Both the position numbers and the translations under genes were made by a program. A stretch of DNA of 64,000 nt from Cryptomeria japonica. Lineage: Eukaryota; Streptophyta; Pinopsida; Cupressales; Cupressaceae. Positions 1-10,140 of the stretch are shown piece by piece. The stretch is taken from positions 474,172,573 through 474,236,572 of the forward strand of contig NC_081409.1 in the NCBI RefSeq assembly GCF_030272615.1. The letters run 5' to 3'. The notes under the pieces are model-generated. The model was not told where the DNA came from. It did no database searches and saw only the letters and a list, made by a program, of their open reading frames with translations. Positions within the stretch are counted from its first letter, which is position 1. Every line of letters begins with the position of its first letter.

Positions 1-276
1 GCATGCTTTTTCTATTGGGGAATAGTTGAGCTCGTATCCCACTAGTGTTCTACTGATGTAGTAGATGGCTCGTTCTTTTTCTTCATTATCTTGTTGTGCA
101 AGCATAACTCCTAATGATACTTCAGTGGTCGATACATAGAGTAATAACAACTTTCCTAGAATTGGTGACATTAGGACGGGTGGTTGCATGAGATATGCCT
201 TGATCTTGTTGAACGCATCCTCACATTGATGGTACCACTTGAAATGAACATTTTTATGCAATAGATGAGTAAATGG
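1..276 (-). pseudogene. Element A pol: RT thumb/connection and start of RNase H
   Basis: The minus strand reads as a continuation of RT into the RT-linked RNase H. It includes the connection segment FKWYHQCEDAFNKIKAYL, a stretch ending LLLYVSTTEVSLGVMLAQ, and the RNase H segment AIYYISRTLVGYELNYSP. The same segment occurs in element B (27150-27638) and element D (53815 onward). It is open from about 262 to the window edge, where it is cut. A stop at about 275-277 separates it from the upstream RT block. Function in the parent: RNA strand removal during reverse transcription. Confidence 0.88.
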
Positions 277-750
277 TTAACATTTATCTGCTAGTTGAGC
301 AACAAATCTTCTGATTGATTGGAGTCTTCCTTGGAGTGATTTGAGTTGACTTATATTCTTGGGAGATGTCATTTCTATGATTGCTTTGACCTTAGTTGGA
401 TCTACTTTGACACCTCTAGCTAAAACAATGTATCTCAATAGCTTTCTTGAAGTGACACCAAAGGCACGTTTCTTAGGATTTAGTCGTAGCTTGTACTGTT
501 CTAACCGGTCAAAGATCTTTTCCAGTATCTCTATATGTTCTTTTGTGTTGTATGATTTGGCCAAGATGTCATCCACATAGTCTTCCGTGAATGTATGCAT
601 CATGTCATGGAATACCATTGTCATAGCTCTCTGATATGTGGCACCTGCGTTCTTTAGTCCAAAAGGCATGAAGTTCCAGCAGAAAGCACCTCACGGACAT
701 GTGAAATTTGTCTTTTCTTGATCTTCAGGTGCTATTTTAATCTGATTGTA
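277..750 (-). pseudogene. Element A pol: RT palm with YVDD
   Basis: This block contains the RT core motif MPFGLKNAGATYQRAM followed by the catalytic YVDD in a TEDYVDDILAKS context, then the palm/thumb block KVDPTKVKAIIEM. These are standard Ty3/gypsy RT motifs, so the parent protein copied element RNA into DNA. The YVDD aspartates are intact, but a stop just before MPFGL (near 670) and another at 277 break the frame. The preceding GFSGYNQI-type motif straddles 730-760, where a stop codon replaces the residue after GFS. Confidence 0.92.
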
Positions 751-2034
751 TCAGGAGAAACCATCCATTAGAGAAAACATGGAGTGTCCAACTATTAAAT
801 CTACAATGATGTCAATGTTAGGCAAAGGAAAGTCATCCTTTGGACATGCATTATTAAGATCTCTAAAGTCTGTGCATACTCTGATACTGTTGTCTGGTTT
901 TGAAACATGAACGATGTTTGATACCCATTGAGGATATGCTATAGGTCTAATGAATCCTATATCCAGTAATTTCTTTAATTCTGCTTTGACCAGGAGAGCG
1001 ACATGTGGATGCATCTTCCTTAATTTTCGTTTGACTGGTTTGGCTCCTAGACTGACATTTAAGTGATGCATAATAAGCTCTGGATCCAATCCTGGCATGT
1101 CTACATATGACCAGGCAAAATTGATTTGTTGTCGTTTGAAGAATTCCATATATTGTTTCCTTTCTTCTTCTGACAGAGAAGTTGCTGGATGTAGGATCTT
1201 TGGTTGCTCTGTTGTCCCAATGTTAACTGCCTCTATTGGTTCGATCAAAATTGATGACCTTTCTTGATAGTACTCAAGTAAAGTGTCAAATTTCCCATCT
1301 TCTGGCGCCTCAAGGAGGTTTTCACCATTAGATGCGTCATTTCTTTTTACTTTTTCCTGATCTAATGTTGCTAAGAAATGGTTTTCAGCATTAGACCTAA
1401 TATTGTTTTCTTTATTTTCCTTTTTGCGACTAGGAGATTTGGCACCCACTTGATTGGAAGATGCATTGCTGAAATTCCTGGTGAAAGTTGTTGCGGATTC
1501 GATTGCATTAAGATATACGAATATGGCATGGTCATTTGGAAAGGTATCAATGGCAGTACATCCTTCATTTTCCCAATCAATAAGTTCGAGGTGGATTAGA
1601 GGCAGGGGGTCATCAGGTTGAGATGTTTCGAGAGTATTTAGGGTCATGATTGAGCTATCAAAGTTTTTGATATGTATGTCAATGTCTAGAACAGTACCCT
1701 CATCAGAATGACCTTGCACAAGAAGTTCTTGATTGTCCTCGATTAAGTCCAAGTCAGTCGAATGTGATTCTAATTCAAGTGGGCTAGTTCCCAACGTTTG
1801 CCCTGCATATGTGTGAACTACATCGACTCCTACATCTTCTTCAAAGCAATTTTCTTCAATTGATTCTTCAGAATGATAGGAATCCCATTCCCATTCGTCA
1901 GAATCTATCTCACTTGCAACTTGCAATCTACAAATTTGTTCATATAGCTTTTGATGCGTTTCTTCTATTTTTCTTGCTATATCTTTTCTTCTTTCATATT
2001 CAACTTCTTTTGGACTAAGATTGAGTTCTGTCAA
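751..2034 (-). pseudogene. Element A pol: acidic linker plus RT N-terminus
   Basis: This 427-codon open stretch is the longest uninterrupted one in element A. Its first 270 or so residues form an acidic linker (runs such as EIDSDEWEWD and SEESIEENCFEED) with no domain I recognise. The RT then begins around residue 290 with NFAWSYVDMPGLDPELIMHHL, followed by KPVKRKLRKMHP and the RT motif RVCTDFRDLNNACPKDDFPLP. The same linker-to-RT order occurs in B, D and E. It ends at a stop inside the next RT motif (LMDGFS). The methionine at 2034 is not the true start, because the same frame continues upstream. Confidence 0.9.
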
Positions 2035-2299
2035 CTTTACTATCAGCTCTCCTTGATTAGTACTAGGTTCATGCTTGTTTTTATTGAGAGTTAATGCTAC
2101 TTGGGAGGTATCATTGATTTGTTTCTCTTGTTGATTAGGAGATTACTTCTTTTTCCATTTGATGTTTGCTTGTGCTTGTTTCTTTGCAGATGCTTCTTCC
2201 CTAAGTTGTTCTTGTTTCATATTCTTCTTATTGTTGGTTAGACGATGTGTCTTCTGGTAAAGTAACTTGTCCATACCCTAATCCTGCTTTGTCTGTAGC
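2035..2299 (-). pseudogene. Element A pol: lysine/glutamine-rich linker remnant
   Basis: The frame of the downstream linker continues up to about 2145 and then breaks at stops. The decoded stretch is rich in K, Q, N and E (for example EASAKKQAQANIKWKKK) with no recognisable fold. It joins the G-patch block to the acidic linker and is unlikely to be a separate gene. Confidence 0.5.
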
Positions 2300-2600
2300 C
2301 TACTGAGTATGAGGTTGGATAGGTTCTAAGATACCTTCTTTTCTTTTTCCTATAGGACCTGTTCCAGTGTATCCCATTTTTTGAAGAATGTTAAATCCTT
2401 TTCCATACTTTTCAGTGGGTATTCTGACATTGTTGATCTTTTGTTGGACTTCTTCATCTTTGTATAGCCATTGTAGCACATCTTTGTCTTCTATTTCCTT
2501 TGATAAGGTTCTAGCACGAACAAATGCTCCATCAAATATTGGAAGATGTTTCACAATTGGTTGTTGTTTAGAGTTTGATGGTTTTCCATAGGATTTAGGC
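2300..2600 (-). pseudogene. Element A pol: G-patch domain between protease and RT
   Basis: The decoded segment KYGKGFNILQKMGYTGTGPIG, then KRKEGILEPI, matches the glycine-patch pattern: aromatic-G, a hydrophobic pair, MGY-x-G, further glycines, then G-I-x-x-P-I. G-patch domains bind nucleic acid or stimulate DEAH helicases, and one follows the protease in some betaretroviruses. Here it sits just after the protease block, as in B (28779-29102), D (51388-52071) and E (42205-42360). The terminal GLGY half seen in B, D and E is cut off by a stop at about 2300 in A. An upstream LYKDEE segment is shared with the others. Confidence 0.75.
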
Positions 2601-2638
2601 GAAAGTGGTAATTGGGAGATTGAATATTCTCCGTTCCC

Positions 2639-3448
2639 TCAATCTCTTAGCTGCATTTGTTTTTCCATACTTGACAAAATTGAGGCAAATGATTTTTCTT
2701 TAGTTTGTGTGTTTGAAGATGATGCCTCCCTGTTATGAGGAACAATGACTTCTTGAGCTGGTTTGAGATTACTACAATACTGAAATGGATTTGAATCTGC
2801 CGAGATCAAGATTTCCTGCCCGTTGTAGGGAAATTTTAGGCACTGATGATATGTGGATGGAACAACTTGTATGTCATGTATCCAGGGTCTTCCCAAGAGT
2901 ATGTTGTATGATAAGTCCAAGTCTAGAACTTGGCATGTTGTGTCTTTCTGCAAAGGTCCCACTCTGAAGGGTAATATCACAATTGCTTTAGAGGAACATT
3001 CTTCTTCATCATATGCTTTGATGGTGATATTTTTTCGGGGATCAACTGCATCTTCTGAATAACATAGAGCACGAACAAGACTCAATGAGAAAATATCTAA
3101 GCTAGCTCCACCATCTATTAGGGCATGTTTAACACACGTCTTGTGAATGAGGACTTCAATATGCAAGGGAGCTTTATGGGGATGTTGCAAGGACATGTCG
3201 TCTTCTTTGGTAAATGATAAGCAGTGAGGGGTTGTGAGGTGTCCCACCATGGTTTGGAATTGATTTATATCAAGATCTTTGGATACTTTTGTATATATTA
3301 ATGCTCTTTCTAGATTTTCTTTGTGTGCAGGTGAAAGCTTTAAAAGTTCTAAGATGGATATTTGTGCAGGTGTTTTCAGTAATTGATCCACTAGATTGTA
3401 TTGTTTGGTAGTGGATGACGTGTTAGTTGTAGGACCCAACAAAACCAC
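2639..3448 (-). pseudogene. Element A aspartic protease region
   Basis: This open stretch of 269 codons encodes the retropepsin-like protease. The active-site strand is HALIDGGASLDIFSLSLVRAL (DGGA in place of the usual D-T/S-G-A). Downstream is the flap-to-second-domain pattern ending VLDLDLSYNILLGRPWIH. The same block occurs in B, D and E, always with DGG. In the parent it would cut the Gag-Pol polyprotein. The C-terminal tail NLKPAQEVIVPHN matters for reconstructing the insertion in element E. A short frame break at 3448-3461 separates it from gag. Confidence 0.88.
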
Positions 3449-3460
3449 TTTGGCTTTGCT

Positions 3461-5178
3461 TCATGTGATAACATGAGCGGGTTCTTGATGTTGCTCTTTA
3501 ACCACAATCACATTTACCACATTATCATATGCATGAGCATAGTTTACCTTTGCTTTACCTTTACCGTTCTGCCTTGTTGATGATTCACCCTTCTCATAGT
3601 TAGGAAGCAGAGTTTTGAAAGCTATGTGAGATTCATTTGTTGTATGTCCATCTAGAGTTATTAATCCATTATCAATCAAATCTTGGATGACATGTTTTAA
3701 TCGTTGACAAGCATCTGTTTGGTGTCCTTTGTTTCTATGGAAATCACAATAATGGTTGTCATTCCACCAAGCAAGTTTTACCTTGGGTTCAAAGTTTCTT
3801 TCTTCTGGTAAAGTAATCAATTTGTTTGCGATAAGCATTTTTAATGCGGATCCAAGGGGTTCACCAATGTTTGTAAATTGTCTTTGAAAGAAATTTTTGA
3901 TAGTTGCTTTTTGGTGATTGTTGTTTTGCTGAGCTGCTACTGAGTGATTAGATAACTTAAAAACCGATTGCTTTGGTTTCACATTGTTGTTATCCACTAT
4001 CCCATCATTGACGACATTGCGATTTCTATTCCAAAAATTTGGCTTATCATTGTGATTGTTGTTAGGAGGGTGAACTCCTTCTTTGTATATTTTCAACTCA
4101 CCCTTATTTATCATGGCTTCCTCCATTCTGATTCCATTATCAATCATCTTTCCAAAACTGTGATGTCCTCACATTTTTAGATGATAGCTCATTTTATCAT
4201 TTAGGTTGTCGATGAATATGTCCATTTTTTCATACTCTGGAACTGTACAAGGATATCGTGAAGCTAACCATCCCCATCTCTGTAAAAATGTCATGAAAGG
4301 TTCTCCACTCTTTTGTTTGGCATTACATAGGTCTAGCATTGTTACTTCATGTTGTATGTTGTAAGAGTAATATGAAACAAACTTATCCACCAATTCTGAG
4401 AATGATATGATTCTAGGTGGAAGTTTGGAGAACCATTCCATAGCTAGTCCAGTTAAGCTTTTTGGAAATAATCTCATCAAAAAGGTATCCTCATGTGCAA
4501 ACTCCATACTCATTGTTCAAAATTCTTGTATATGATCTTGGGGGTCAGTGCTTCCATCATAATTTTTGTATCTAGGAGTTTCAAAACCTATAGGAAATGG
4601 TATCATGTTTAGATTTCTATCGTATGGATAAGGACAAATTTCTTGAAGTGAGTATCTTCTAACATTTCCTCTTTGCATATCTTGAATTTGTGTTTGTAGT
4701 GTTTGTATTTGTTGTGTGAGAGTTGTGATAGGATTATCAACATGATTTGTTCTTGTATAACCATGATTTTTCATTCTAGGAGGATCTTGATCTCTTCTTG
4801 TATCATATCTACCCCTTCTTGTATCCTCATTGGATTGAACGTTATTTAGAATTTCTACTTCATCCCTTTTGGGAATGTAAGTTTCCTCATTGGTTCTGGT
4901 GTTACTAGGAATTGATGTGTCATTGAGTTTGAGACCAAAAATATCCTTGTATTGTTCATTATTAAGGGGGGGGGGTCACTTCTCTTTTGTGTCAATTTGT
5001 TCACATCAAAATCTTGGGGGAGTTTAGCACCAAATTTTGCTAACATTAGGAAATATTTTTCTTTTTCTCCCTCCAATATTTTCTGCATAAATTTATCGAA
5101 TTGAGGATATTTTTTGATGTCTCTAACATGTTGTTATGTTATTTCCTCTTCAACTTGTATTTCATCTTCGTGTTCCAT
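3461..5178 (-). pseudogene. Element A gag (broken)
   Basis: Gag starts at the ATG at 5178 (MEHEDEIQVEEEIT), then meets a stop 15 codons in. Later blocks are KFGAKLPQDFDV (also in B and D), a proline/threonine segment, the capsid-like block FETPRYKNYDGSTDPQDHIQEF and MEWFSKLPP. It ends with the nucleocapsid motif YCDFHRNKGHQTDAC, a C-x2-H-x4-H-x4-C zinc-knuckle variant common in plant gypsy Gag. A run of 8-10 G near 4966-4975 carries a frameshift. The other breaks are at about 4854, 4515 and 4160. Gag forms the virus-like particle and binds element RNA. Confidence 0.88.
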
Positions 5179-5754
5179 GTTTCTATAGTCTTCGGTTATT
5201 TCAAACGTTTCTATTTCTATTTGTGCAATCTTTCATCTCTGATCCCTAGTTAGAACGGGCATACACGTGTTTTGAATGTTTTTGCAAGATTTAAATCTTG
5301 CGTAATGTGTCACAATAAGTGATCAATTGTTGAGGAAATGATCTTTTCAAGTATTTGTTTGTTTGCAAGTTTTTTTTTTATCTTAGTTTTGGAGTGCAAA
5401 TTTTGTGATTTTTGATATGACCAAGTTCAATAAGAACGATATATCCTATGATAAAGAATGAGGTTATTCTGATCAAGTGTTGTAGTTTCATGATTAAAGG
5501 ATGATAGATCCTGAGGAGAAACTATGTTTGAATGACCAGTTTATCAAAGAAAATGTGATGTTGCACTTTAAGGTGTTAGATCTTTAAACTTGTTTGAGGT
5601 GAATACTTGAGAACTTTAGCGTGTCTAGCTCTTGAATCTATTTTTGACAAAAGATAACCTAATTGAATGACCCAATAAGATGACTGAGTCTTTATGTTTG
5701 ACTGTTTGAGAAATGGGTTGTTTTTTGTTTTCTGATTTTGATGTAGTTTACCAT

Positions 5755-6005
5755 AAACACTGACAAAATGACTAGGAACTCTGCTATACTGACCAGAAAC
5801 GCTGACAAACTTACCAAAAATGCTGCTATACTAACCAGAAACGCTGCTATACTGACCAAAAATGTTGAGCAACAGACCAAAAATGCTGACAAACTCACCA
5901 AAAACACTAAGAAATAGACCAGAAACGCTGATAGATAGACCAGGAACACTGAGAAACAAACCAGAAACGTTGAGAAACAGACCAAAAATGTTGTTCTGCA
6001 ATGCA
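5755..6005. repeat. 21-bp minisatellite, block 1 (leader of A)
   Basis: About 12 diverged units of 21 bp fit the plus-strand pattern GACCAGAAACGCTGACAAAC; variants replace CGCTGA with TGCTGA, CACTGA or TGTTGA. Since 21 is divisible by three, all frames give 7-residue peptide periods. Confidence 0.9.
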
Positions 6006-6179
6006 ATGACTCTAAAGTTCAAAATAATGATGTGTAGACTTAGCAAATTAAGTGTTTGAACTTAGGAGATTGCAATTTTAATGCAATTTTGTGATTTTCA
6101 GACTCAAAGAACTGATATTTAGACCTAAAAAGTACAAACTAGGAGATCTAATGTGACAACATGAGCAATTTGACATTCA

Positions 6180-6330
6180 ACTCAAAAGAGTTGTTGATTA
6201 GACCAAGGGAGGTGACCTTTAAACCAAGAGAGCTACTGTTTAGACCAGAAACTCTACTATTTAAACCAGGAACTCTAATGTTTAGACCAGGAACTCTACT
6301 GTTTAGACCAGAAACTCTAATGTGCTCAAC
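6180..6330. repeat. 21-bp minisatellite, block 2 (leader of A)
   Basis: About 7 units of 21 bp fit the plus-strand pattern TTTAGACCAGAAACTCTACT. The GACCAGAAAC core is shared with block 1, so the blocks are diverged parts of one array. Confidence 0.9.
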
Positions 6331-6371
6331 CTTGGAGAGTTAATGTTGAAATATGAGAAAGTTAACATTCA

Positions 6372-6625
6372 TATCAAGAGAGCTGACGTTTGGACTGAAA
6401 ATGTGACTGTTTGGACCGTAGGTGCGATTGTTTGGACCGACAGAGCTACTGTTTGGACCAAGAGAGCTAATGTTTGGACTCTGAATGCGACCATTTGGAC
6501 TGACAGAGCTAATGTTTGGACCAAGAGAGCTAATGTTTGGACTGTGAATGCGACTGTTTGGATCGTAGGTGCGACTGTTTGGACTGTAGGTGTGACTGTT
6601 TGGATTGAAAGAGCTAATATGCTAT
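6372..6625. repeat. 21-bp minisatellite, block 3 (leader of A)
   Basis: About 12 units of 21 bp begin GTTTGGAC and alternate endings such as AAGAGAGCTAAT, CGACAGAGCTACT and GTAGGTGCGACT. The alternation suggests higher-order units of two to three repeats. Confidence 0.92.
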
Positions 6626-6849
6626 GAAACTTGTGAATTTGACAATTTGAAGTTTGAGTTTTCAATGTTTGTTGTATTTCAATGGATGAGATCTTTACTT
6701 GACTTACAAACACAGAAATCAGATTGTATTTTTGTCCCAAAGGACACATAAAGTGTATGTTCAAGAAGCTTTAAAGAAATCCCAAGTTTTCACGGGTTTT
6801 GAACAATTGAAAACACATCAATCAGTCTATCCTAAGGAGATTGGCTTCA

Positions 6850-7400
6850 TTATTAGTTCTTAGCCCACGACTTGGTACCCTGTCAGCTCACACAACCTTG
6901 TCACCCCCTAAAGGGTGCCCGTGTTTTTGCCTTTGCAAGAGCTAGTGGAGTCCCATTATGAGCCTAGCAATAAGGTCTCAAAAGGGGAGTTCACACATAC
7001 GCTCAAGAGGGACGTGTATGGTGAGTATCTTAAGGAGAGATTCTTCCCCCTCCATGCACTAAGAATTTAATAATGTTTGGAGGTAAACCGGGTAGCTTCT
7101 AATTTAATTGGAACTAGTAAGGGATTCGTTCAGCGCATCGGGGTATAAACTCAATTAAGAGGTCTTCCAACCTTGAAAACCAAGGTTTGATATACTTGAA
7201 GGTACGGAGGAGAGCTATTCCCGAGCACTGTCATTGACTTGATTTTCATCAAATCATGTTTATTTTATAGTGGGTTGGAGTACTTGGCATTAGTCATTCC
7301 CACTTGGGTCATTCCCCTCTCACCGACTTTAATGACTTAAGAGTTATTAGCTCCTCGGGAGGGCAGGCCTGCTAAAGATATGCACTATTGAAAGAAAAGG
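6850..7400 (-). other. Conserved leader block shared by elements A, B and D
   Basis: Part of this block resembles the B leader at 33530-34240 and the D leader at 46690-47350. The clearest match is around 7255-7300: a TATA-like motif followed by CCACTATA-type context and a TTGG...GGCAT stretch. The similarity to A is weaker than that between B and D. No protein is encoded. Conservation between diverged copies suggests a cis-acting role such as packaging, dimerisation or transcription, but this is inference. Confidence 0.5.
7261..7269 (-). promoter_or_regulatory. TATA-like motif in the leader of A
   Basis: The minus strand reads TATAAAATA, preceded by CCCAC. Corresponding motifs lie in the same conserved block of B (33953-33962) and D (46927-46936). 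No transcript evidence is available. Confidence 0.35.
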
Positions 7401-7729
7401 ATGAGTCTGGTTTTTTGATCACCTAAGAAAGGTGAGAGCATACTCGCCTATCAGCAAAACACATAAGACATGTTTGTTCATTTCCATTGTAATTAGTCTA
7501 TGTGCCTAATTTATCAAAAATAAGTGCAAAAACCTGTGGCTGCAAACAAAGTTAGTAGTTTATATTGCATTCTTTGATGGCAAAATAGTTTATGACTCCG
7601 ATCTTTCACAGCCAAATAAGTACCTGCAAAACTAATAATCTGCAAATTAGGTTCGGGAAAATGACTGTCCAGAAGCAAAAATAAGGAATGCAACATACAA
7701 TATTTGCAAAATCAATAAAAAACTTAAAA

Positions 7730-8040
7730 TGCCATCAAATTGACCAAGAACGCCATCATATGTGCTACGAACGCTGCCAAATGGATGCAAAACGCTACTC
7801 TGCACACCAGAAACGCTGTCAAACAGATTGAAAATGCTGACAAATGTACAAAAAATGCCACAATACATAACAAAAATGCTAAAGTACAGACTAAAAGCGC
7901 TAAAGCATAGAAAAACATAAAAATAGAGTTGAGGAATCTCCCATAAACACCATTTGAGGTGTCAGAACGCTACAAAAGAGGCCAAGAACGTGATTCGAGA
8001 GCACAAGAGAGCTAATCTACACTCTGAAAGAGCTAATCAA
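7730..8040. repeat. 21-bp minisatellite, block 4 (leader of A)
   Basis: Diverged units of 21 bp carry the core AACGCTGYCAAA (for example CCAGAAACGCTGTCAAAC). The minus frame gives 7-residue periods with AF at fixed spacing. It lies about 1 kb from blocks 1-3, just after the PBS. Confidence 0.85.
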
Positions 8041-8091
8041 ACTGTCAATAAAATTTCATGCAAGCAAACTTGTTAAAGATCAAAGGGGCTA

Positions 8092-8110
8092 GGCCCCACG
8101 GTGGACGCCA
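8092..8110 (-). other. Primer-binding site of element A
   Basis: The minus strand reads TGGCGTCCACCGTGGGGCC, starting with the TGG expected opposite a tRNA CCA end, five bases after the LTR end (CA at 8116-8117). B has a related sequence at the same place. I do not assign the tRNA. Confidence 0.7.
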
Positions 8111-8115
8111 ATTAA

Positions 8116-9173
8116 TGTGATGCTAAAAATGTGGTATATAGAAGGCATACACATATAATAAGACAATAAAATGTAATTGAAAAGCTTAATTAAAAAATAA
8201 ATTAGAAATGCAAACCATAAGCCTTCCTTGAAATGTCCCATTTTCCTCTATTTTTGAGGACCTTGAAGGTGTTGGATTTATTGGCTCTCAGCGGAGCAAT
8301 GACCTCCAAAGTGGTAATTCAAGAGTTGAGTAGCTATTTGATCATGATTGACTATGAAGATGATATGAAATGCATGATTTAAGAAACTAGATTAACATGC
8401 TATGATTAATCCAAAAGCTAATTGCTAGATAATTGATATGCAAATGCCTATAGTGATGATGCTAAGCTATGAATGCAAGGGATCCTTATTGCTCCAAAAT
8501 GGGGGATATTTATAAGAATTCCAAGGCCAAAGATGAGGTGGAAGGAATCAACGGTCCAGATCTGATTTGAAGATATCAAGGGCCAAGATTGAGGAAGTTG
8601 GAGAAGAGGTTGGAGGAAGGGACACTTGTCATCTTTGTGGTGACAAGTGTCAAGGAGCCTTGCTCATGAGAGGGCAAGTGTCTAAGGGAGGAGACATGTG
8701 GAAAAAGTGCCATGTGTCTCAAGGGGAGAATATCCACACCATATGAGGTTAGGATAAGGAGGTTAGGATGTGAAAGATAGTACAGGGTTAGTTAAACCCA
8801 GGGTTAGATGGAATGGGTTAGGTTAGGGGATGGTTAGGTTAGGTGGTTAAAATTTGGGAGCCATGTGCTCATTTGAATTTAGAAATTCAAATAATTGGAA
8901 AATGATAATTAATCTCAACAAACTTGAGTTTGTTAATCTTAATTAGGGATTAGAAGAATTGATATATATGGGGGGACATTAATTAATTTTTAATTAATTA
9001 ATCAAAGGGGGATATGAAATGAACTATATAAATAAATCATGTAGATTTATTTACTAGTAGATAAATAGAGAAATTAATTAAATTACTTGTGAATTCAATT
9101 AATTGGGAAGGGGAATTAATCAAATAATTGCGTATTTAATTAACTATCTTCAGACCATTTTTAGGTGTATACA
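8116..9173 (-). mobile_element. 5' LTR of element A
   Basis: On the minus strand the LTR starts TGTATACACCTAAAAATGG at 9173 and ends with CA at 8116, followed by TTAAT and the PBS. The start matches the LTR start of D (TGTAGACACCTAAAAATG at 43912). Length is about 1058 bp. It contains many TTAATTAA-type tracts near its start and a GGTTAG-rich cluster. The 3' LTR lies outside the window. Confidence 0.8.
8738..8852 (+). repeat. GGTTAGG-rich cluster inside the LTR of A
   Basis: The motif GGTTAGG or GGTTAGR recurs about nine times in roughly 115 bp (for example GGGTTAGGTTAGGGGATGG). Spacing is irregular, so this is not a true telomeric array (plant telomeres are TTTAGGG). Confidence 0.7.
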
Positions 9174-9208
9174 ATATATACATATATATATACATATACA
9201 TATACATG

Positions 9209-9262
<54 letters not shown>

Positions 9263-9503
9263 TATATATATACATATATGTATATATGTATGTATATACA
9301 TATATGTATATATGTATATACATATATACATACATATACATATACATATACATATACACATGCATACATATACATACATACATACATACATACATACATA
9401 CATACATACATACATCAATACATATACATATACATACATACATACATACATACATGCATACATATATATACATGCACACGCGCGCATACACACACACATA
9501 TAT
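9174..9503. repeat. Microsatellite (CATATA)n/(CATA)n abutting the LTR of A
   Basis: A simple repeat of CATATA, TATA and CATA units ends in a CGCGCG and CACACA stretch. It begins one base beyond the LTR terminus. Long ORFs of I, Y, H and T are artefacts of the repeat. Confidence 0.97.
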
Positions 9504-9976
9504 TGTTGCCCTAATTTTGAAATGTCCAAAATTTGAAATTTGCATTGAAGCCAATGTCATATAAAATTGTGATGTGTGTTTCCAAGAGTTTTTAAGATGT
9601 GTGCATATCTCATTTTAAGAGTTTCAAATCCCTGTCACAATCAGGCATGTAATGTGTTAGTCCAAGCGCAAAAATGAAAGAATCTTGAAAATTACAAGGC
9701 ATTGAGGGAAATCACTTCATTAACATGTTATAAGCATCATTTTGAGCTATGTATCCAGTTTTCGTCTAAACCCAGTTCATGGTCTCCAAGATTTTAAACT
9801 TTTCAATTTTGACGTCCCCCGCTTGAAAAATATTAAAATCTCTTGTCCCAAGTTTCGTCATTGTGACCAGATGTTGGGTTATGCTCATTTTCCTACCACC
9901 AACATACAGTTTGACTTTCAAATCTTAACTTGTTACTAGTTGAAAGTTATGGTCATTTTTCCTAAATCTAAGTACT
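9504..9976. other. No recognisable feature
   Basis: This is AT-rich unique sequence between the microsatellite and the SINE. I see no coding motif, no RNA gene and no repeat. Confidence 0.6.
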
Positions 9977-9989
9977 AAATTTTAATGGA

Positions 9990-10127
9990 TTTTTTTTTTT
10001 TTGATAAGTCACAGCTAAAGCGGTAATTTAGTTTTTCCCTGAGCTAAGAGCTAGTCGAGTAGACTCAAACCCAATATCTCCCATGTAGAAGGCTCACAGC
10101 TAACCGTTGCATTGTGGGGTCATCCCC
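9990..10127 (-). mobile_element. tRNA-like SINE with 13-bp target-site duplication
   Basis: This 138-bp unit is flanked by the perfect direct repeat AAATTTTAATGGA (9977-9989 and 10128-10140). On the minus strand it starts TGACCCCACAATG, has GGTTAGCTGTGAGC (box A-like) and GGGTTTGAGTCT (box B-like), and ends in an A-run seen as T at 9990-10002. A Pol III-type promoter, an A-tail and a long duplication are the marks of a SINE moved by LINE machinery. The family is not identified. Confidence 0.8.
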
Positions 10128-10140
10128 AAATTTTAATGGA

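Larger units (their letters stand above)
5179..8091 (-). other. Element A untranslated leader
   Basis: This 2.9-kb stretch between PBS and gag has no convincing gene. It holds four blocks of 21-bp tandem repeats (5755-6005, 6180-6330, 6372-6625, 7730-8040) and a conserved block (about 6850-7400) resembling the leaders of B and D. ORFs inside the repeats encode 7-residue periods such as FLVCFST and are products of the repeat, not genes. Leader length matches B (about 2.75 kb) and D (about 2.76 kb). Confidence 0.75.
1..9173 (-). mobile_element. Ty3/gypsy retrotransposon A (5' LTR through RNase H start, left end outside window)
   Basis: Reading leftwards on the minus strand there is a 5' LTR (9173-8116), a primer-binding site (8110-8092), a leader of about 2.9 kb, then gag, protease, G-patch, linker, RT and the start of RNase H at the window edge. 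The order and the YVDD motif identify a Ty3/gypsy element. G-patch, leader architecture and protein similarity tie it to elements B, D and E in this window. The reading frame is broken by stops and frameshifts, so it is a dead copy. Its integrase, any antisense ORF and its 3' LTR lie outside the window, so LTR identity and target-site duplication cannot be checked. Confidence 0.93.

Noticed and set aside
5692-6764. Repetitive ORFs FLVCFST... and VQTVAPT...
   Set aside because: They are forced open by the 21-bp repeat and lie in the leader of element A. No start context or conservation in B or D.
5755-8040. CRISPR array
   Set aside because: The 21-bp units are directly adjacent with no unique spacers and drift gradually. 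The context is a plant retrotransposon.
8738-8852. Interstitial telomere
   Set aside because: Plant telomeres are TTTAGGG; the motif here is irregular GGTTAGG inside an LTR.
9103-9564. Six overlapping ORFs of 90-150 codons on both strands
   Set aside because: They are translations of the CATATA microsatellite (I/Y/H/T or V/C/M only). No protein has this composition.
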